Part shown: positions 1 to 10,956 of the stretch, piece after piece | Layout of the letters: every line of letters begins with the position of its first letter | How positions within the stretch are numbered: position 1 is the first letter of the stretch | NCBI GenBank assembly: GCA_946811695.1 | Contig: OX328124.1 | Coordinates: forward strand, 57,932,459-57,996,458 | From: Gonocerus acuteangulatus | Lineage: Eukaryota; Arthropoda; Insecta; Hemiptera; Coreidae | Direction of reading: 5' to 3' | Length of the DNA stretch: 64,000 nt | Program-made: the position numbers and the translations under genes | The notes under the pieces: generated by a model | The model's database searches: none | What the model saw: the letters and a program-made list of their open reading frames with translations, nothing else | What the model was told of the DNA's origin: nothing

Positions 1-539
1 AATTTTGAGCTTCAATGGTGCATATTGGTCGAAGGTTTAATACAACTATTGTGATAGACCAGACGAATTTTCTATCTAGCATTAAAGTTTTGCGTTATCA
101 GACATTTAATAACTAAATTTTGGAATATAAAAGCAAATTAAAGAAACAACATTTAGAAACACATATAAAAGACCGAGCTGCCAATGACCCACTGGGGTAG
201 AAGCAGGATAATTAAAATAAAATAAAAATAAACTAACGAAAGTTGATTGCGATTACACTGGACAACAAAAAAATATTTTTGGAATGTTTCCTTCACTTCA
301 TGAGTCAAATCTTAATAATTTTAGGATGAAAAAAACGAAAATGACAAAGAAAAAAATTTATTACCTCTAGTTTCCCATAGTTGTGATACACCATGGGCCA
401 AAATATGTAACGTTAACAAATTGAGGCAAATCTGTAAATTTTAAACCATAAGTTTATCAATATTATAAATTAATTTGGATTTATTAAATAGTAGTTAATT
501 TTTTTTTAGAGTTGAAAATTAATGGGAGAATACTTGGGA
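1..539. other. No gene recognised; AT-rich flank
   Basis: Stop-rich AT-rich sequence on both strands. I see no domain, repeat boundary or RNA gene here. Confidence 0.4.
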
Positions 540-1402
540 GGTTGGATATTATTACCATCATGTGGAATTCATGTCTGTCTCTTGTAGGTGAGTTCTGGAG
601 CATCCCTACACACGCACCAACAGTAATCTCCAAGCATTCATTCATTCCAACAGCCTTGATATCTTTGTTCCATTATAGAAATATCCTGATGGAATCTCTC
701 ACCGTGTTCATCACTCACCGCACCACAACTAGGAGGGAAAAAGTCTAGATGAGAGTGGAGAAAATGAATTTTGAGAGACATGTTGCATCCAAGTTCATGA
801 TATTTTTGTAGAAGTATCCTCACCAACTGAACAAAGTTATCTCCTCATTTGTTCCCCAAAAAACTTTTAATAACTCCCTTGAACGCATTCCAAGCTTCCT
901 TTTCTTTGCCCTCCAAGACTCTGTTAAACGCAGGATCCTTCACATGCTCCCGAATTTTTGGCCCAACAAAAACGCCTTCCTTAACTTTTGCATCACTTAA
1001 GAAAGCAAATTTTTCTCTCAAATATCTAAAGGCCTCTCCTTCTTTGTTAATGCCTTTGACAAAGTCTTTCATCAAACCCAGTTTTATTTGTAGTGGTGGA
1101 AGAAATACATATATCTTTCGGGTCGACGAGAGGCAGGGCAACAACATTTTTTTCACTAGGGCCACGATTTCTTGTAGGCCAGTCTGTTTGAATATAATGT
1201 AATTTCTTATCCCTACTGCCTCACATACATAAAAAAAAGAGCAGTATTTAGTATACCCCAGTTGCATTCCTAAAAGTATAGCGATGATCTTTAGATCACC
1301 ATAGATTTTCCACTTGTGTTCAGCATATTTGATTGAGTGGAGGAGGGCTTTCATGTTTTCATAAGTCTCTTTCATGTATATAACCTCAAAATAGCTGTAC
1401 AA
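540..1402 (-). pseudogene. Decayed member of a repeated arthropod protein family (function unknown)
   Basis: Reading the minus strand from 1402 gives about 185 codons containing LGLMKDFVKGI, KEGVFVGPKIREH and KEKEAWNAF. After a TGA at 845-847 the same frame continues with LHSHLDFFPPSCGAVSDEHG and ERFHQDISIMEQRYQG, meets a second TGA, and resumes with MLGDYCW. I recall these motifs from a multicopy family of uncharacterised arthropod proteins that is probably TE-borne. The two in-frame TGA codons with otherwise intact reading argue for a recently dead copy. The upstream end is not clear. Not a host housekeeping gene. The function is not known to me. Confidence 0.6.
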
Positions 1403-1891
1403 CGTTTGGTTCAGTTAACAGGTGGACCAACATCCAAAAACTAAATTTCTCAACAAGTGAAAATTGAGCATGTAAAAAGTGACATGTTACTGTATCTTGA
1501 AAACCAGAGCTAATCGGTCATTTTCGAGGTGATTTTTGAACTCAGAATTAATACTTATTTATTTATTTTATTTACAGGTATATTACAATCTACAATTTAC
1601 ATTGTATTGTGTAATGTGATGACAGAATTAGCCAGGTCTCGGGTACAGCAGGTTGTCAGCCGAATACCTTCTTAGGATTCATACTGATGACCTGGTCTAC
1701 CTTTCACCATCGAACCATCCCTTGCCTCCAGCCGGGAGAGAGGTGATGAGACGTAGGCAATGATATCTTGAGGAGAGAAAATATCCATTGATATCACTCT
1801 CAGACATTAGAATATAATAATATACAATACAAGAAAATATCACATACTAATTTTGATCACTGTTATTATTATTCTTTCACTTCACAGCACT

Positions 1892-4600
1892 TCACTTGTT
1901 TAATAGATCTCGAGGCCACATCCTATTAAGACGTCTTGGTGGAGAGGAAGGATGATTGGTGCTGGATAAGGATTGGGCTGTAGGATTAGGATGATTGATT
2001 AATTTGCTATGGAAAGATGAGAAGCGGCTAGGGATTATATCTTGGACAAAAGGGATATTTAGGTCACTATGGAGGGTGCGATTCGAAACATAATAAGGAG
2101 CATTGACTATGGTACGTAGGACTTTGGATTGGAATGTTTGGATTCGGTGGATGTTGGAATGCTTGGCTGTCCCCCAGAGTTCTATTCCGTAAGTCCATAT
2201 AGGTTTTATTAGTGAGTTGTACACAGTTAGTTTGTTCTGTACGGTTAATTGTGATGTTCTATTTAGTAGTCTGTAAAGTTGTCCGAATCGTCGATTGAGT
2301 TCTTGACGTTTTTGCTTAATGTGTGCGTTCCAAGTTAATCGAGAGTCGAGGTAAAACCCAAGGTATCGGATGGTGTTGGTTATAGGTAATGGATTGTTGT
2401 TGAAGGAGACGGAAGGACAGGTATCATGCCTCAGGGTGAATGTTATTTGTTGGCATTTTTCAACATTTACCTTGATGCGCCACTTTTTGCACCACTGTTC
2501 GATTTCAGTAAGCTGAGTTTGAAGTTTATGTGAGGCAATGTCTGGATTTGTGTGTGATGAAAGGATGGCTGTATCATCTGCATACGTTGCCGTGAGGTTT
2601 TCGGGATGAGTTGGAATGTCAGCTGTAAAAATACTATAGAGGATAGGACCTAGGACACTCCCCTGTGGAACTCCCGCTTCCACAGGGAAATAATCTGAGA
2701 AGGCTGATCCTTGCCGGACCTGGAAGTACCTGTCTGATAGATAGGAGCGAAGTATTAGGTAAAGGGTGCTTGGAAGGTGAGTTTTGAGCTTATAGAGTAA
2801 TCCTGGATGCCAGACACGGTCAAATGCTTGAGCAACATCCAGGAAGGCAGACGTGCAATACTCTTTTCGCTCGAGGGATGAGGAGATGTGATCAACAACA
2901 CGAAGCCCTTGCTGCACTGTGGAGTGTTGGGAGCGGAAGCCGAATTGGTGGGATGGGATGATATTTTGTGAGTTAAGGATGGGTAGTAGGCGCTTTAGTA
3001 GGATCTTCTCGAATAGTTTGGAAAACATAGGGAGAAGGCTGATGGGACGATATGAGGAAGGATTGTTAGGAGGTTTACCGGGTTTGGGAAAAAGGATTAC
3101 AACTGAGTATTTCCAGAGTAAGGGATAATGGGTAGTTCGGAGGATGCAGTTGTAGATGTAGGTGAGGAATACAATGGCCTTGGTTGGGAGCTGTTTCAGG
3201 ATTCTGGAGGTGATGAGGTCGTAGCCAGGGGATTTCCGGGAAGGTAGTCGGGATATTAGAAATTTCACCTCTGATGGATTAACTGCCTTGGGTGGTAGGG
3301 AGAGAGGAAGCGGGGATTGTAGAAAATCATCTAATTCACGAGAGTGGGAATTATGTTGGTGTGGGGGATGAGGAGTGAATGTTCTTTTAAGGTGAATGCC
3401 AAATAGTGCGGATTTATCTTCGTCGGAGGAGGCCCATGAGCCGTCGTCTCGGCGAAGTGGGGGAGACACAGGATGGTATTTAAGGATTTTTCGGGTTGCG
3501 TTCCAAAGGGATTTGTCGGAGGTTGATAGAGATGAAAGGTAGGAATTAAAGGATTCGGAACGATGTTGGATTAATTTTCGCTTTACTAATCGGCACAATT
3601 GATTGTAAGAGCGACGATCAGAGGGATGGCGGCTTCTTTGCCATAGGGTTCTTGCTTGTCGTTTGGATATTATTAGGTCTCTAAGGGATTGGGGTAGAGG
3701 GCATTCAGCTGGGAGTGGTTGGTAATGGCGTTTAGGAAGGGAGGATTTCCATGCACTTTGTTGTATGGCGGTTGTGAATTGTTGAACAGCTGTGTCTAGG
3801 TCTTCGGGAGTTTTTAGGGAAATATTAAGGTTAATAGAATCTTCGAGGAGGGATCGGAAGAGCTTCCAGTCGATTGGTCCAGTGATCAGGGAAGGCGGAC
3901 GTGGCTTTAGAATAGGTTTTATGGAAAGAGTAAGGATTAGAGGACTATGGTCAGAGGATAAGTCATCTAGGGAATCTATTGAGGTGAAGATGGATGTGAG
4001 GCCATGGGTTATGAAGAAGTCTATTATATCTGGTATACGGTTTGGATCGGTAGGCCAGTATGTTGGGGAATTCGGAGAAATGGTTGAGCAATGCTTTGAG
4101 GAGAGTGCAGAGAGTAGGGTACGACCACGGGAGTTGGTGACCCTTGACCCCCACTGAAGATGCTTGGCGTTGAAATCACCTCCTAGAAGGAATTTGGTAC
4201 CAAGGGATTCCAGAAGATCTAGGATTTCTGATGATATTAAAGGTTTATTAGGAGGACAGTAAACAGCTGACAGGGAAATTGGAAGGGAAAATGTGGATAT
4301 AGTGATAGTGGTGGCTTGGAGTGAATCGGTGGGATTGGTGGGACGAGGGTGATGGGATAAGTTTTTCCGTATAAGGATGGCAGACCCTCCATGGGCTTTA
4401 CCGTCTGGGTGGTCAGTACGGTAAGTGTTGTAGTCCTGAATTCGTAAGTGTTTATTCTTAGTAAGTCGTGTTTCTGTGATGAGTGCTACATCTATACGTT
4501 TGTCTTGCAGTAATGTTGTCAGTTCGTTTGTGTGATTTGTTATTCCGTTAGCATTCCAAAGTAGGATGGACAAGGATTTGTCTGAAGGGGAGGGAATCAT
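1892..4600 (-). CDS. Jockey ORF2: apurinic-type endonuclease plus reverse transcriptase
   Basis: 902 codons from a real ATG at 4600-4598 to a stop at 1892. Residues about 8-230 form the endonuclease (LLWNANGI at the start, ETRL, LLGGDFNAKH, SDHSPLI). Residues about 450-720 form the reverse transcriptase, with PGYDLITSRILKQLP, RPISLLP, AFLDVAQAFDRVWH, GVPQGSVLGP and the catalytic YADDTAI. The C-terminus has the HIKQK...NRRFGQLYRLL region typical of Jockey proteins. The reading frame is intact and near full family length (about 900 aa), so the enzyme could be functional. The start overlaps the ORF1 stop by four bases (ATGA, 4597-4600), suggesting termination-reinitiation. Confidence 0.92.
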   Translation of the reverse strand: MIPSPSDKSLSILLWNANGITNHTNELTTLLQDKRIDVALITETRLTKNKHLRIQDYNTYRTDHPDGKAHGGSAILIRKNLSHHPRPTNPTDSLQATTITISTFSLPISLSAVYCPPNKPLISSEILDLLESLGTKFLLGGDFNAKHLQWGSRVTNSRGRTLLSALSSKHCSTISPNSPTYWPTDPNRIPDIIDFFITHGLTSIFTSIDSLDDLSSDHSPLILTLSIKPILKPRPPSLITGPIDWKLFRSLLEDSINLNISLKTPEDLDTAVQQFTTAIQQSAWKSSLPKRHYQPLPAECPLPQSLRDLIISKRQARTLWQRSRHPSDRRSYNQLCRLVKRKLIQHRSESFNSYLSSLSTSDKSLWNATRKILKYHPVSPPLRRDDGSWASSDEDKSALFGIHLKRTFTPHPPHQHNSHSRELDDFLQSPLPLSLPPKAVNPSEVKFLISRLPSRKSPGYDLITSRILKQLPTKAIVFLTYIYNCILRTTHYPLLWKYSVVILFPKPGKPPNNPSSYRPISLLPMFSKLFEKILLKRLLPILNSQNIIPSHQFGFRSQHSTVQQGLRVVDHISSSLERKEYCTSAFLDVAQAFDRVWHPGLLYKLKTHLPSTLYLILRSYLSDRYFQVRQGSAFSDYFPVEAGVPQGSVLGPILYSIFTADIPTHPENLTATYADDTAILSSHTNPDIASHKLQTQLTEIEQWCKKWRIKVNVEKCQQITFTLRHDTCPSVSFNNNPLPITNTIRYLGFYLDSRLTWNAHIKQKRQELNRRFGQLYRLLNRTSQLTVQNKLTVYNSLIKPIWTYGIELWGTAKHSNIHRIQTFQSKVLRTIVNAPYYVSNRTLHSDLNIPFVQDIIPSRFSSFHSKLINHPNPTAQSLSSTNHPSSPPRRLNRMWPRDLLNK

Positions 4601-5640
4601 TTAGGAAGTGTCGGGAGCAAGTGAGTGACAATAGTGTTAAGGAGGGTAATGAGAGGACTTATTAGGGATCTGAAGTCTGATAGGAATGTATTAAGGAGAG
4701 AATTGATGTCGTTAGAAGTGGTTGGTGGTGGGATGAATGGAGTGGCCCGCCTTGGAGTAGGCGTTGGTGCGTTACCTGGCTCTTGCTCGGCTTGAGCGGT
4801 CTCTTTATTGATCGGTTGATGGCTTGATCCGGCAGCGACTTGTGCGAAGAAGACTCCTGTTTCGACTTGTCTTGAAGGTTGACGAACATCTCGAGGGGGT
4901 TCTCCGTTGTTGCGCTGACGAGTGTTGCTAACGTTTTTTAAGTTCTTGAAAGTTTGGCATCCTTTGTAGTTTGCCGGATGATTTAACGAGCACAGTGCAC
5001 ATACCGCTGGACTTTCTTTCGGCTTGTTGCACTCTTGGCTCCGGTGGTTTTCTCCACACCTGACACACCTTGGAACATAATTGCAGTACGACTTGGTGTG
5101 GTTATACGCTTGACAGTTGGTGCACTGTACCGGTTCTCGTTTCCGGTATGGTTTTTCAACTTGTACTCTCGTGTTGTATAAACGTTTGAGCGTATATATT
5201 TGATCAATATTTGGTTGTTGTTCTAGATCTACGAAGAATAGTGGAAGAGCAACCTTTCTCATTCCTTGTTCTGTATATCTCTTTGCGATAACATTAGTTG
5301 CTCGCTTTGCCTTAAAGCCGAGTGCGCTTAATTCATCTACAAGCTCGTCTGTGGGGGTGGAGGGGTGTAGGTTTCGGATTACTACTCGCAAGGCGCGTTC
5401 ATCTTTTGGCTGGTATGTATGATACTGTGCCTTGGAGTCCTTGAGATATTTGATTACTTCTCTGTATGTTTCTGGGGTGGTACATAATATTTTTGTTGTG
5501 TCTGGTCGATTAATGCAGGTGTATGTCCTTGGGTCCACTATTTGATTGAGAAATGTGCAGAATATTTTGAAATTTTTGAGGTTATTTACGTATATTGGGG
5601 GTGGTCTTGAGAATTTTGGTTCAGATGTTTCTTTTTCCAA
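4597..5640 (-). CDS. Jockey ORF1: gag-like nucleic-acid-binding protein (N-terminus lacking)
   Basis: The open frame runs from about 5763 to the TGA at 4599-4597. The start given here is a TTG, so it is not a true start; the first in-frame ATG lies well inside. The conserved part has the domain that precedes the zinc knuckles (LRVVIRNLHPSTPTDELVDE, QCTNCQAYNHTKSYC), then CCHC knuckles (CTNCQAYNHTKSYC, CVRCGENHRSQEC, CALCSLNHPANYKGC). A proline/threonine-rich tail follows (PTPTPRRATPFIPPP). Members normally have an extra N-terminal region with an ATG, so this copy is truncated. The product would bind the element's RNA in a retrotransposition particle. Confidence 0.85.
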   Translation of the reverse strand: MEKETSEPKFSRPPPIYVNNLKNFKIFCTFLNQIVDPRTYTCINRPDTTKILCTTPETYREVIKYLKDSKAQYHTYQPKDERALRVVIRNLHPSTPTDELVDELSALGFKAKRATNVIAKRYTEQGMRKVALPLFFVDLEQQPNIDQIYTLKRLYNTRVQVEKPYRKREPVQCTNCQAYNHTKSYCNYVPRCVRCGENHRSQECNKPKESPAVCALCSLNHPANYKGCQTFKNLKNVSNTRQRNNGEPPRDVRQPSRQVETGVFFAQVAAGSSHQPINKETAQAEQEPGNAPTPTPRRATPFIPPPTTSNDINSLLNTFLSDFRSLISPLITLLNTIVTHLLPTLPK

Positions 5641-5763
5641 TTCTTCTTGATCTTCTTTGAACTCAGGGGGTGGAAATACATAATAATTGGCTATTTTTAA
5701 GCCCGAAACAAATTCATTGTTGTTCAGTGTTATAAAAGGAAAGGGAATAGGTTCTTGCCAGTT

Positions 5764-7134
5764 TTAATGAAAGAGTTGGGACATTTTTTCAGCGTAGCTC
5801 TTGAGTTATTCGAGTATTGTGCATCAATCATTAAGAAATATGTCACCCTAATAATAGTAATAGTTTATTTATATTTAAAGTCTACTTATACAGGACACAG
5901 ATATTTTGGACGTGTTTTTCTAGAGGTTACGATCCTTTTCTAGCTGGGATCAGACTGATGGATATTCTCTATTTAAAAGAAAAGCCGTCATCCCTAGTGC
6001 GGATTATTTAAGCCCATCTGATCTCCAAATAATAAGAGTTTATAATATGAACGTTAATGATCAAAACAAGATTAAGTTCCAAATGGAAACGGTATTGGTC
6101 TGCAATAATGAAAACGAACAGTTCGCAGAACGTTTCAACGACATACTTTGTACGTAGACTCGACATACCTCTTGTGATAATCGAGAAGTATTGTGTAATG
6201 GATGCTGAGGGAAGGGGAGGGATGTGGTAGGGATTGGGCTGGCTCCAGGCCAGACAATAGCAAATGCTGCAATGCCCTCACCCTACAGACCAGACGAAAT
6301 TGCGCTCCTCTCACAAGATTTTACTTATACAAAGGTCTAAGGAATAGAAATACCACTGAGAGAAATAAATTCCCCAACCCCCTCGCGACTGGCTGTATCG
6401 AGGGCGGAGATGAAACTTAATAGCGACTGCTTAAGTAGATAGTAAGGAAGTCAGCTGATAGATCGGCTTGGATAATAAAGAGAATGACATAATCCAATGG
6501 CGGCAGTCGATTACCCTATGACTCATTTATTATTCGAAAATCCCTCTTCTTCTCCTCCCGATTCTGCAATCTAAACGACAGGCAGTTTTCGTGTTGTCAT
6601 CATAGTAGTAACAAAAAAAAATATATAAAGAGAATCATCATTGTTGATAACGCCCAGCCCTTCATCGACGTTTAAAGTCGATTCGAAGGCGCAGCAAGCC
6701 GTAGTTTTAGATGAGAAATGTCGACGCTCCATAATCCATAGGTCGTAATAAAATCTGTCATTCAAATTCAATATATAAAAGCCTGATACGTAGGAACCTG
6801 ACTGTCTGAACATTATACGGAGCTCCGATTAAGGCGCCAAGACGTCAACACATCATTCTAAAATGAACTATGTGAAAAGAAGGCTGTTATTTTAGCCAAT
6901 TTTCTAAATTCTTGTGGCTTTCGCCAATAAAATCGACAACGGAGGGCTTCATTTAAAAAAAAATCGAAAGATCTTTTGAGCTATCTCATGACCTTAGTCT
7001 TAAAACCATTCTATAACGTTATTGACAATTTCTTCATTTTTAAATTTTTGATGACCATAATCCCCTTTCCCATAACATTTCCAGGTGGACTTCAATTATC
7101 ATCTTAAGCCCATTTCTATAGACTAAAATGTATG

Positions 7135-7137
<3 letters not shown>
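5764..7137. other. No gene recognised
   Basis: Intergenic sequence, somewhat GC-richer between 6200 and 6450. The short open frames on either strand have no motif I recognise. No repeat boundary identified. Confidence 0.35.

Positions 7138-7196
<59 letters not shown>
7138..7196. repeat. (TA)n microsatellite
   Basis: About 29 TA units flanked by GTATGTATG and GTATGTGTGTG runs. Reading frames through it (YIYIYI) are artefacts. Confidence 0.95.
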
Positions 7197-7211
<15 letters not shown>

Positions 7212-7526
7212 GTTTGTGTATTACACAAGGAAAAGTGCAAGCTATGTTATAATTTGATATAGCTAATGGGGCTGGAGAAGCTTGTATATTCATTGTTTAT
7301 CTGTAAACGCCGAGTCAGAGAGGAATGCTTTGATTTATAGAAACCCTTAACCTTGTTTCGTGATATTTTTAGACCAGCTCAATTCTTTTTGAGAATTGAT
7401 TTTTATCCGTAGAGAGTAAAAGTTTATTTTCAACTGTCTGAATTTAACACTATCCTAGTAATTTTTCTTAATATAAATTGCATGTAAGGGAACTTACGGA
7501 ATAATAAATAACCGCTTAAAAATCTT

Positions 7527-7990
7527 CGCCCGACCATCAAACATTGAGGTGATCATGTTATGGTTTGGGGGAGTATGGCTGCTTCGGCAGTAGGATATCA
7601 TCATTATATTGAGAAAACAATGGAGAAACATTGATATTGTGACATCCTGAAGAAAATATGCAACCAAGTTGGGAATAATAAATTATTTTGCTTTTTATAG
7701 ACATAACGATCCCAAGAATTCTTCTTATCTCGCAAGAGAATGGGTTCATATAATTGCTCTAAAACTATAAAAGCGCTCCTCAAATCACCAAACCTCAACA
7801 TCATAGAGAATTTATTGAGTTAATTAGAAAAAAAAGTGAGGAATCATAAAATATCAAACCAATAATATCTCATAAAGACGCGTCAAGAAGAAAATATATG
7901 TCTATCTTGCACAGAAAAACTTGACCGATCCATGCAAAATTGTTTGAATGTGATAATAAATAATAAAGAATTTCCTAAAAAGTACTAAAA
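7527..7990 (+). pseudogene. Tc1-type transposase remnant (C-terminal half)
   Basis: Conceptual reading gives VMVWGSMAASAVGYHHYIEKT, then in shifted frames SPNLNIIENLLS, EKKVRNHKISNQ and a C-terminal NKEFPKKY. These match the Tc1 transposase order VMVWG (region of the second catalytic Asp), SPDLNPIEHLW (third acidic residue) and the lysine-rich end. Several stops and frameshifts, and the N-terminal DNA-binding half is absent. Inactive. Confidence 0.72.
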
Positions 7991-8396
7991 TTTAAAATAT
8001 GTTTGAGTTTTTGGACGTTTTCCATTTTGCATAATTTTCATTGTGACTTTAGAAGTGTATATTAATATATCAATTTTTTTTTTAATTTTATGATTTGATC
8101 TCAAATAAATTTTTAAATATTGTATATTCTAGTCTGATGATCCTACTGCATTTTTGTAAACAAAGACTTTTCAGAATAAATTGTGGGTTGTATTAAATTT
8201 ATTTTGTTCAAAATAAATATCTTGCATCATTTTGACTATGAGCCACTGTATGTGTCGGATAGAAATTCTCTTGCAAGTTTACATACGAAGAGAAATAGCT
8301 CGATTTATATCATGGATATCTATACGATAGTTCTCGATTTGCGATAAATGTACGACCCGTTTACACTCATACATATATGTCCTTTGTAGTAATTCT

Positions 8397-8715
8397 GCTT
8401 GCAATGAAGAAAGTATCGAAACGCAAAATCGCGGTCTGTGTAATTATTATAAAAATGTCGGAAATAAAAAAATGTTCTGCATGGGTTCGAGAATGGATTG
8501 TGAGACGGAAAGAATTAAGTTTCTTCAGTCAATTGATGAGCACTGCATGGAGGAACCAGCGTAGGTTTCGAATTTTTTAAGAATGAAACGACCAGATTTC
8601 GAAAAGCTTGCTTGTAAAATAGGTCTTCTTATATCAAAGCAAAATTCAGAAAGGCTATTAGTGTAACAGAATGACTAGCTCCAGCTTTACGATTTTTAGC
8701 ATCGGTGAGTAGGTA
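8397..8715 (+). pseudogene. PIF/Harbinger transposase remnant (N-terminal part)
   Basis: Reads KKCSAWVREWIVRRKELS, then across frameshifts F..MKRPDFEKL, LISKQNSERL and a degenerate LRFLATG equivalent. This is the order seen at the N-terminus of HARBI1-like transposases (W.R.W..RR, MS.E.F..LL..V.P.I.K.D). No catalytic region remains. A related but distinct fragment lies at 28877-29236. Confidence 0.55.
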
Positions 8716-9068
8716 TTTACATGATGAAATACTATTTTATATAAAGAAATTTTATTAATATGAACTATGTTTTGAAACTGTACACTTGATATATTTCACA
8801 CTTGAATTGGTTTCTTTAGTTGTAATTTCTTTTTAAATTTCTTCGGTAGTTGTACTGAATGCTTCGGCCATTTCCCTTAAATCATGATGTTTTTTCATTT
8901 TATCTTTATAGGTAATACGCCTAACGTCCCACAGCTCCGGTACATATTGATAAGTTCTATAACTTCAACTTTTAACAAGTCCCCCCCCCCCCTCATACTG
9001 CAAGAGAAAAGTAGACGAACTGTTAAAACTCCAGCGTAAATCAAATAGTTCTGTTGCAACTAGCAAAT

Positions 9069-9300
9069 AATCAGTGTTTAAGCCTGTTGGTATAGAAGTG
9101 TCGACAACATAGCTAGTAGCCAAGATATTTCTCCCTGACATTTATTCTCCTCTTTATAATCAGTGTTTACACCTGACGGTATAGAAGTGTCGGCAATACA
9201 GCTAGTAGCCAAGATATTTATCTCTGACATTTATTCTCCTCTTTATAATCAGTGTTTACACCTGACGGTATAGAAGTGCCTAGACATATAGCTCGTGATA
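9069..9300. repeat. 89-bp tandem repeat, about 2.6 copies
   Basis: Units start with AATCAGTGTTTA at 9069, 9158 and 9247, an exact spacing of 89. Each unit contains GGTATAGAAGTG and, in the first two, AGCTAGTAGCCAAGATATTT and TTATTCTCCTCTTTAT. Copies differ by few substitutions, so the array is young. Confidence 0.93.
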
Positions 9301-10497
9301 GAAATATATATATAAGACATAAATTGTTCATAGTTTACATTAGTCAGAATTTCTCTCTGATATACATATCCTGCAATAACTGTCCTAGTGTAAACGCACC
9401 CGTAGATTTTAGATACCATACTTATTCTACCATAGAAAATTACTCTCATCACATTGTTAATTACAAGTAGATTCTTCATGGCTTGTGAGTGGGTTATTAT
9501 GAAAAAAACAGCATCATATGGCTAAATTTTTTAACATATTTCCGTTTGTCGTTCAGTTCTAGGTCACATCCTTTTACTTTCTGTACACTTCCTGATGTTC
9601 TCAAACACATGGAGAGAGTCCGGGGGAGTGGAGCGGAAGTGAGTGCGTTACTATGGGGTAATTATCTAATATTTTAACTATTTGCACATTTTTATGTTCC
9701 TGTGTTCAGAGCTTTTCGATTTTGTTGAGACCCTCTTATAAATAACGAAATCTTGTAAAAACCAGAAAAAGATTTATGTTCCGTGTACTTTATTCCAAAA
9801 CATCTGGCCAAGGCTCGGGGATGCAAGACATCAAAATACTTTGTGACGTATATAGTTGGAATAAGAAAAGGGAGAAAACACTAATCGAGGATAGGCGGAC
9901 GACAAAGGTCCCCGGACTGGTGTCAGGATGTGGGGGCGAGGTTTTTCGGCCAGGGATCCAGCCACCCCGGCCTATTGTGCTTGACAAATGGTGGAAAAGG
10001 AGAGGTGACTCGGTTCCCTGATTGAGTGGATTAGTGCCACTACAGCTGCCGTTCACACCCACCACTGTCTCATTCATCCACGAGTACCAACTCGCCATTC
10101 ACACAACCACCTCAAAACAATCTACACCCCCCCCCCGTCTCTCTGAGTCCACTCTCGTTCCCCTCCCACTGGACGTTTATGTTTGTTTTTGAATCCTAAT
10201 TCCACTCGACAAGCAATTTGACAAGTTTTGAAAATGCATCGAGGGGTGAATGACGTATCTGATGTATTTGACATATATAAATGTCAGTTGTTTATTAAAA
10301 AAACTAGGAATTATTTGATGAATAAAAGTTTCGATTAGAGAAAAAGTTTTCTATATTAAAAAAGATCACGTTGTGTTCATCTAAGCTTAAAATTCGTATT
10401 AAAATTGTTAGAATGAGTTTAAAAATAATTATTAGCTGCAGAAATAATTAAGCACAAAAAAAAACTGCTGGCCCTTGAAACATTAGCGTTGTGAACC
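9301..10497. other. No gene recognised; GC-richer block 9880-10160
   Basis: 9880-10160 is notably GC-rich for this window and ends in a C-tract near 10126-10136. The short frames on either strand show no known domain. Possibly an unidentified repeat: GAGTG.ATTAGTGCCACTACAGC recurs in part near 24138-24162. Confidence 0.3.
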
Positions 10498-10604
10498 TGA
10501 CGAAAGAAAAGTCCGACTCGCAGGAACTGCCTCATCTTAGCGCGGTTCCGTTCTTATCCCTAGTCTAATTTCGAAAGATTAAAATAGAAGCAGTTATTAT
10601 TTTG
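10498..10604 (-). repeat. A-repeat terminal segment
   Basis: Holds AAAGTCCGACTCGCAGGAACTGC and CTTAGCGCGGTTCCGTT. It is the inverted counterpart of 13100-13195 and also resembles 16783-16880, 23810-23870 and 49670-49730. The last 14 bases (10591-10604) are repeated at 11018-11031 on the other side of a Penelope-like insertion. Confidence 0.75.
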
Positions 10605-10752
10605 TTGAGAGGAGATCGTTGACCGTTGATGATGCAAGGTAGGGATTGTCCGGGTTCGGTCACTGCTACTTAATAACACATACCCCATATGTGTATGTAT
10701 GTGGGCATATATATGTACATATGTGTGGGTGTATATGTGTATGTGTATATGC

Positions 10753-10759
<7 letters not shown>

Positions 10760-10798
<39 letters not shown>

Positions 10799-10818
10799 TC
10801 CGAGATATATATATATTA

Positions 10819-10853
<35 letters not shown>
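10760..10853. repeat. (TA)n microsatellite, two blocks
   Basis: Two TA runs separated by CTCCGAGATATATATAT, inside the Penelope-like insertion. Confidence 0.93.
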
Positions 10854-10856
<3 letters not shown>

Positions 10857-10917
10857 AGGTATATTTACATAGATATGTGCATATATTAGTGTTCAATATG
10901 TCCTACTTGTATTTACA

Positions 10918-10956
10918 GCCCTGATGAAGGCTTGAAGTTCAAGCCGAAACGTCGGC
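10918..10956 (+). ncRNA. Hammerhead ribozyme-like motif
   Basis: Ordered parts: stem I strand GCC (10918-10920), core CTGATGA (10921-10927), one extra A, stem II GGCTTG/CAAGCC with a 5-nt loop (10929-10945), GAAA (10946-10949), CG, cleavage triplet GTC (10951-10953), then GGC pairing with the first GCC. Stem III is only the palindrome ACGT, so activity would need a dimer, as known for Penelope-type minimal type I hammerheads. The extra A next to stem II departs from the textbook core. Confidence 0.55.

Larger units (their letters stand above)
1557..5763 (-). mobile_element. Jockey-clade non-LTR retrotransposon, 5'-truncated
   Basis: Two adjacent ORFs in the order gag-like then endonuclease/reverse transcriptase, with a 3' UTR of about 330 bp ending in an A-rich TAAATA-type tail (seen on + as TTATTTATTTATTTT near 1557-1576). 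That is the standard layout of a Jockey-superfamily LINE. The ORF1 frame stays open up to 5763 but has no ATG before the conserved part, so the 5' end is missing or the start codon is lost. ORF2 is uninterrupted, which makes this one of the youngest elements in the window. I did not find a target-site duplication. Confidence 0.88.

Noticed and set aside
2919..4157. Plus-strand frames inside the Jockey ORF2
   Set aside because: Antisense shadows of a strongly supported coding region.
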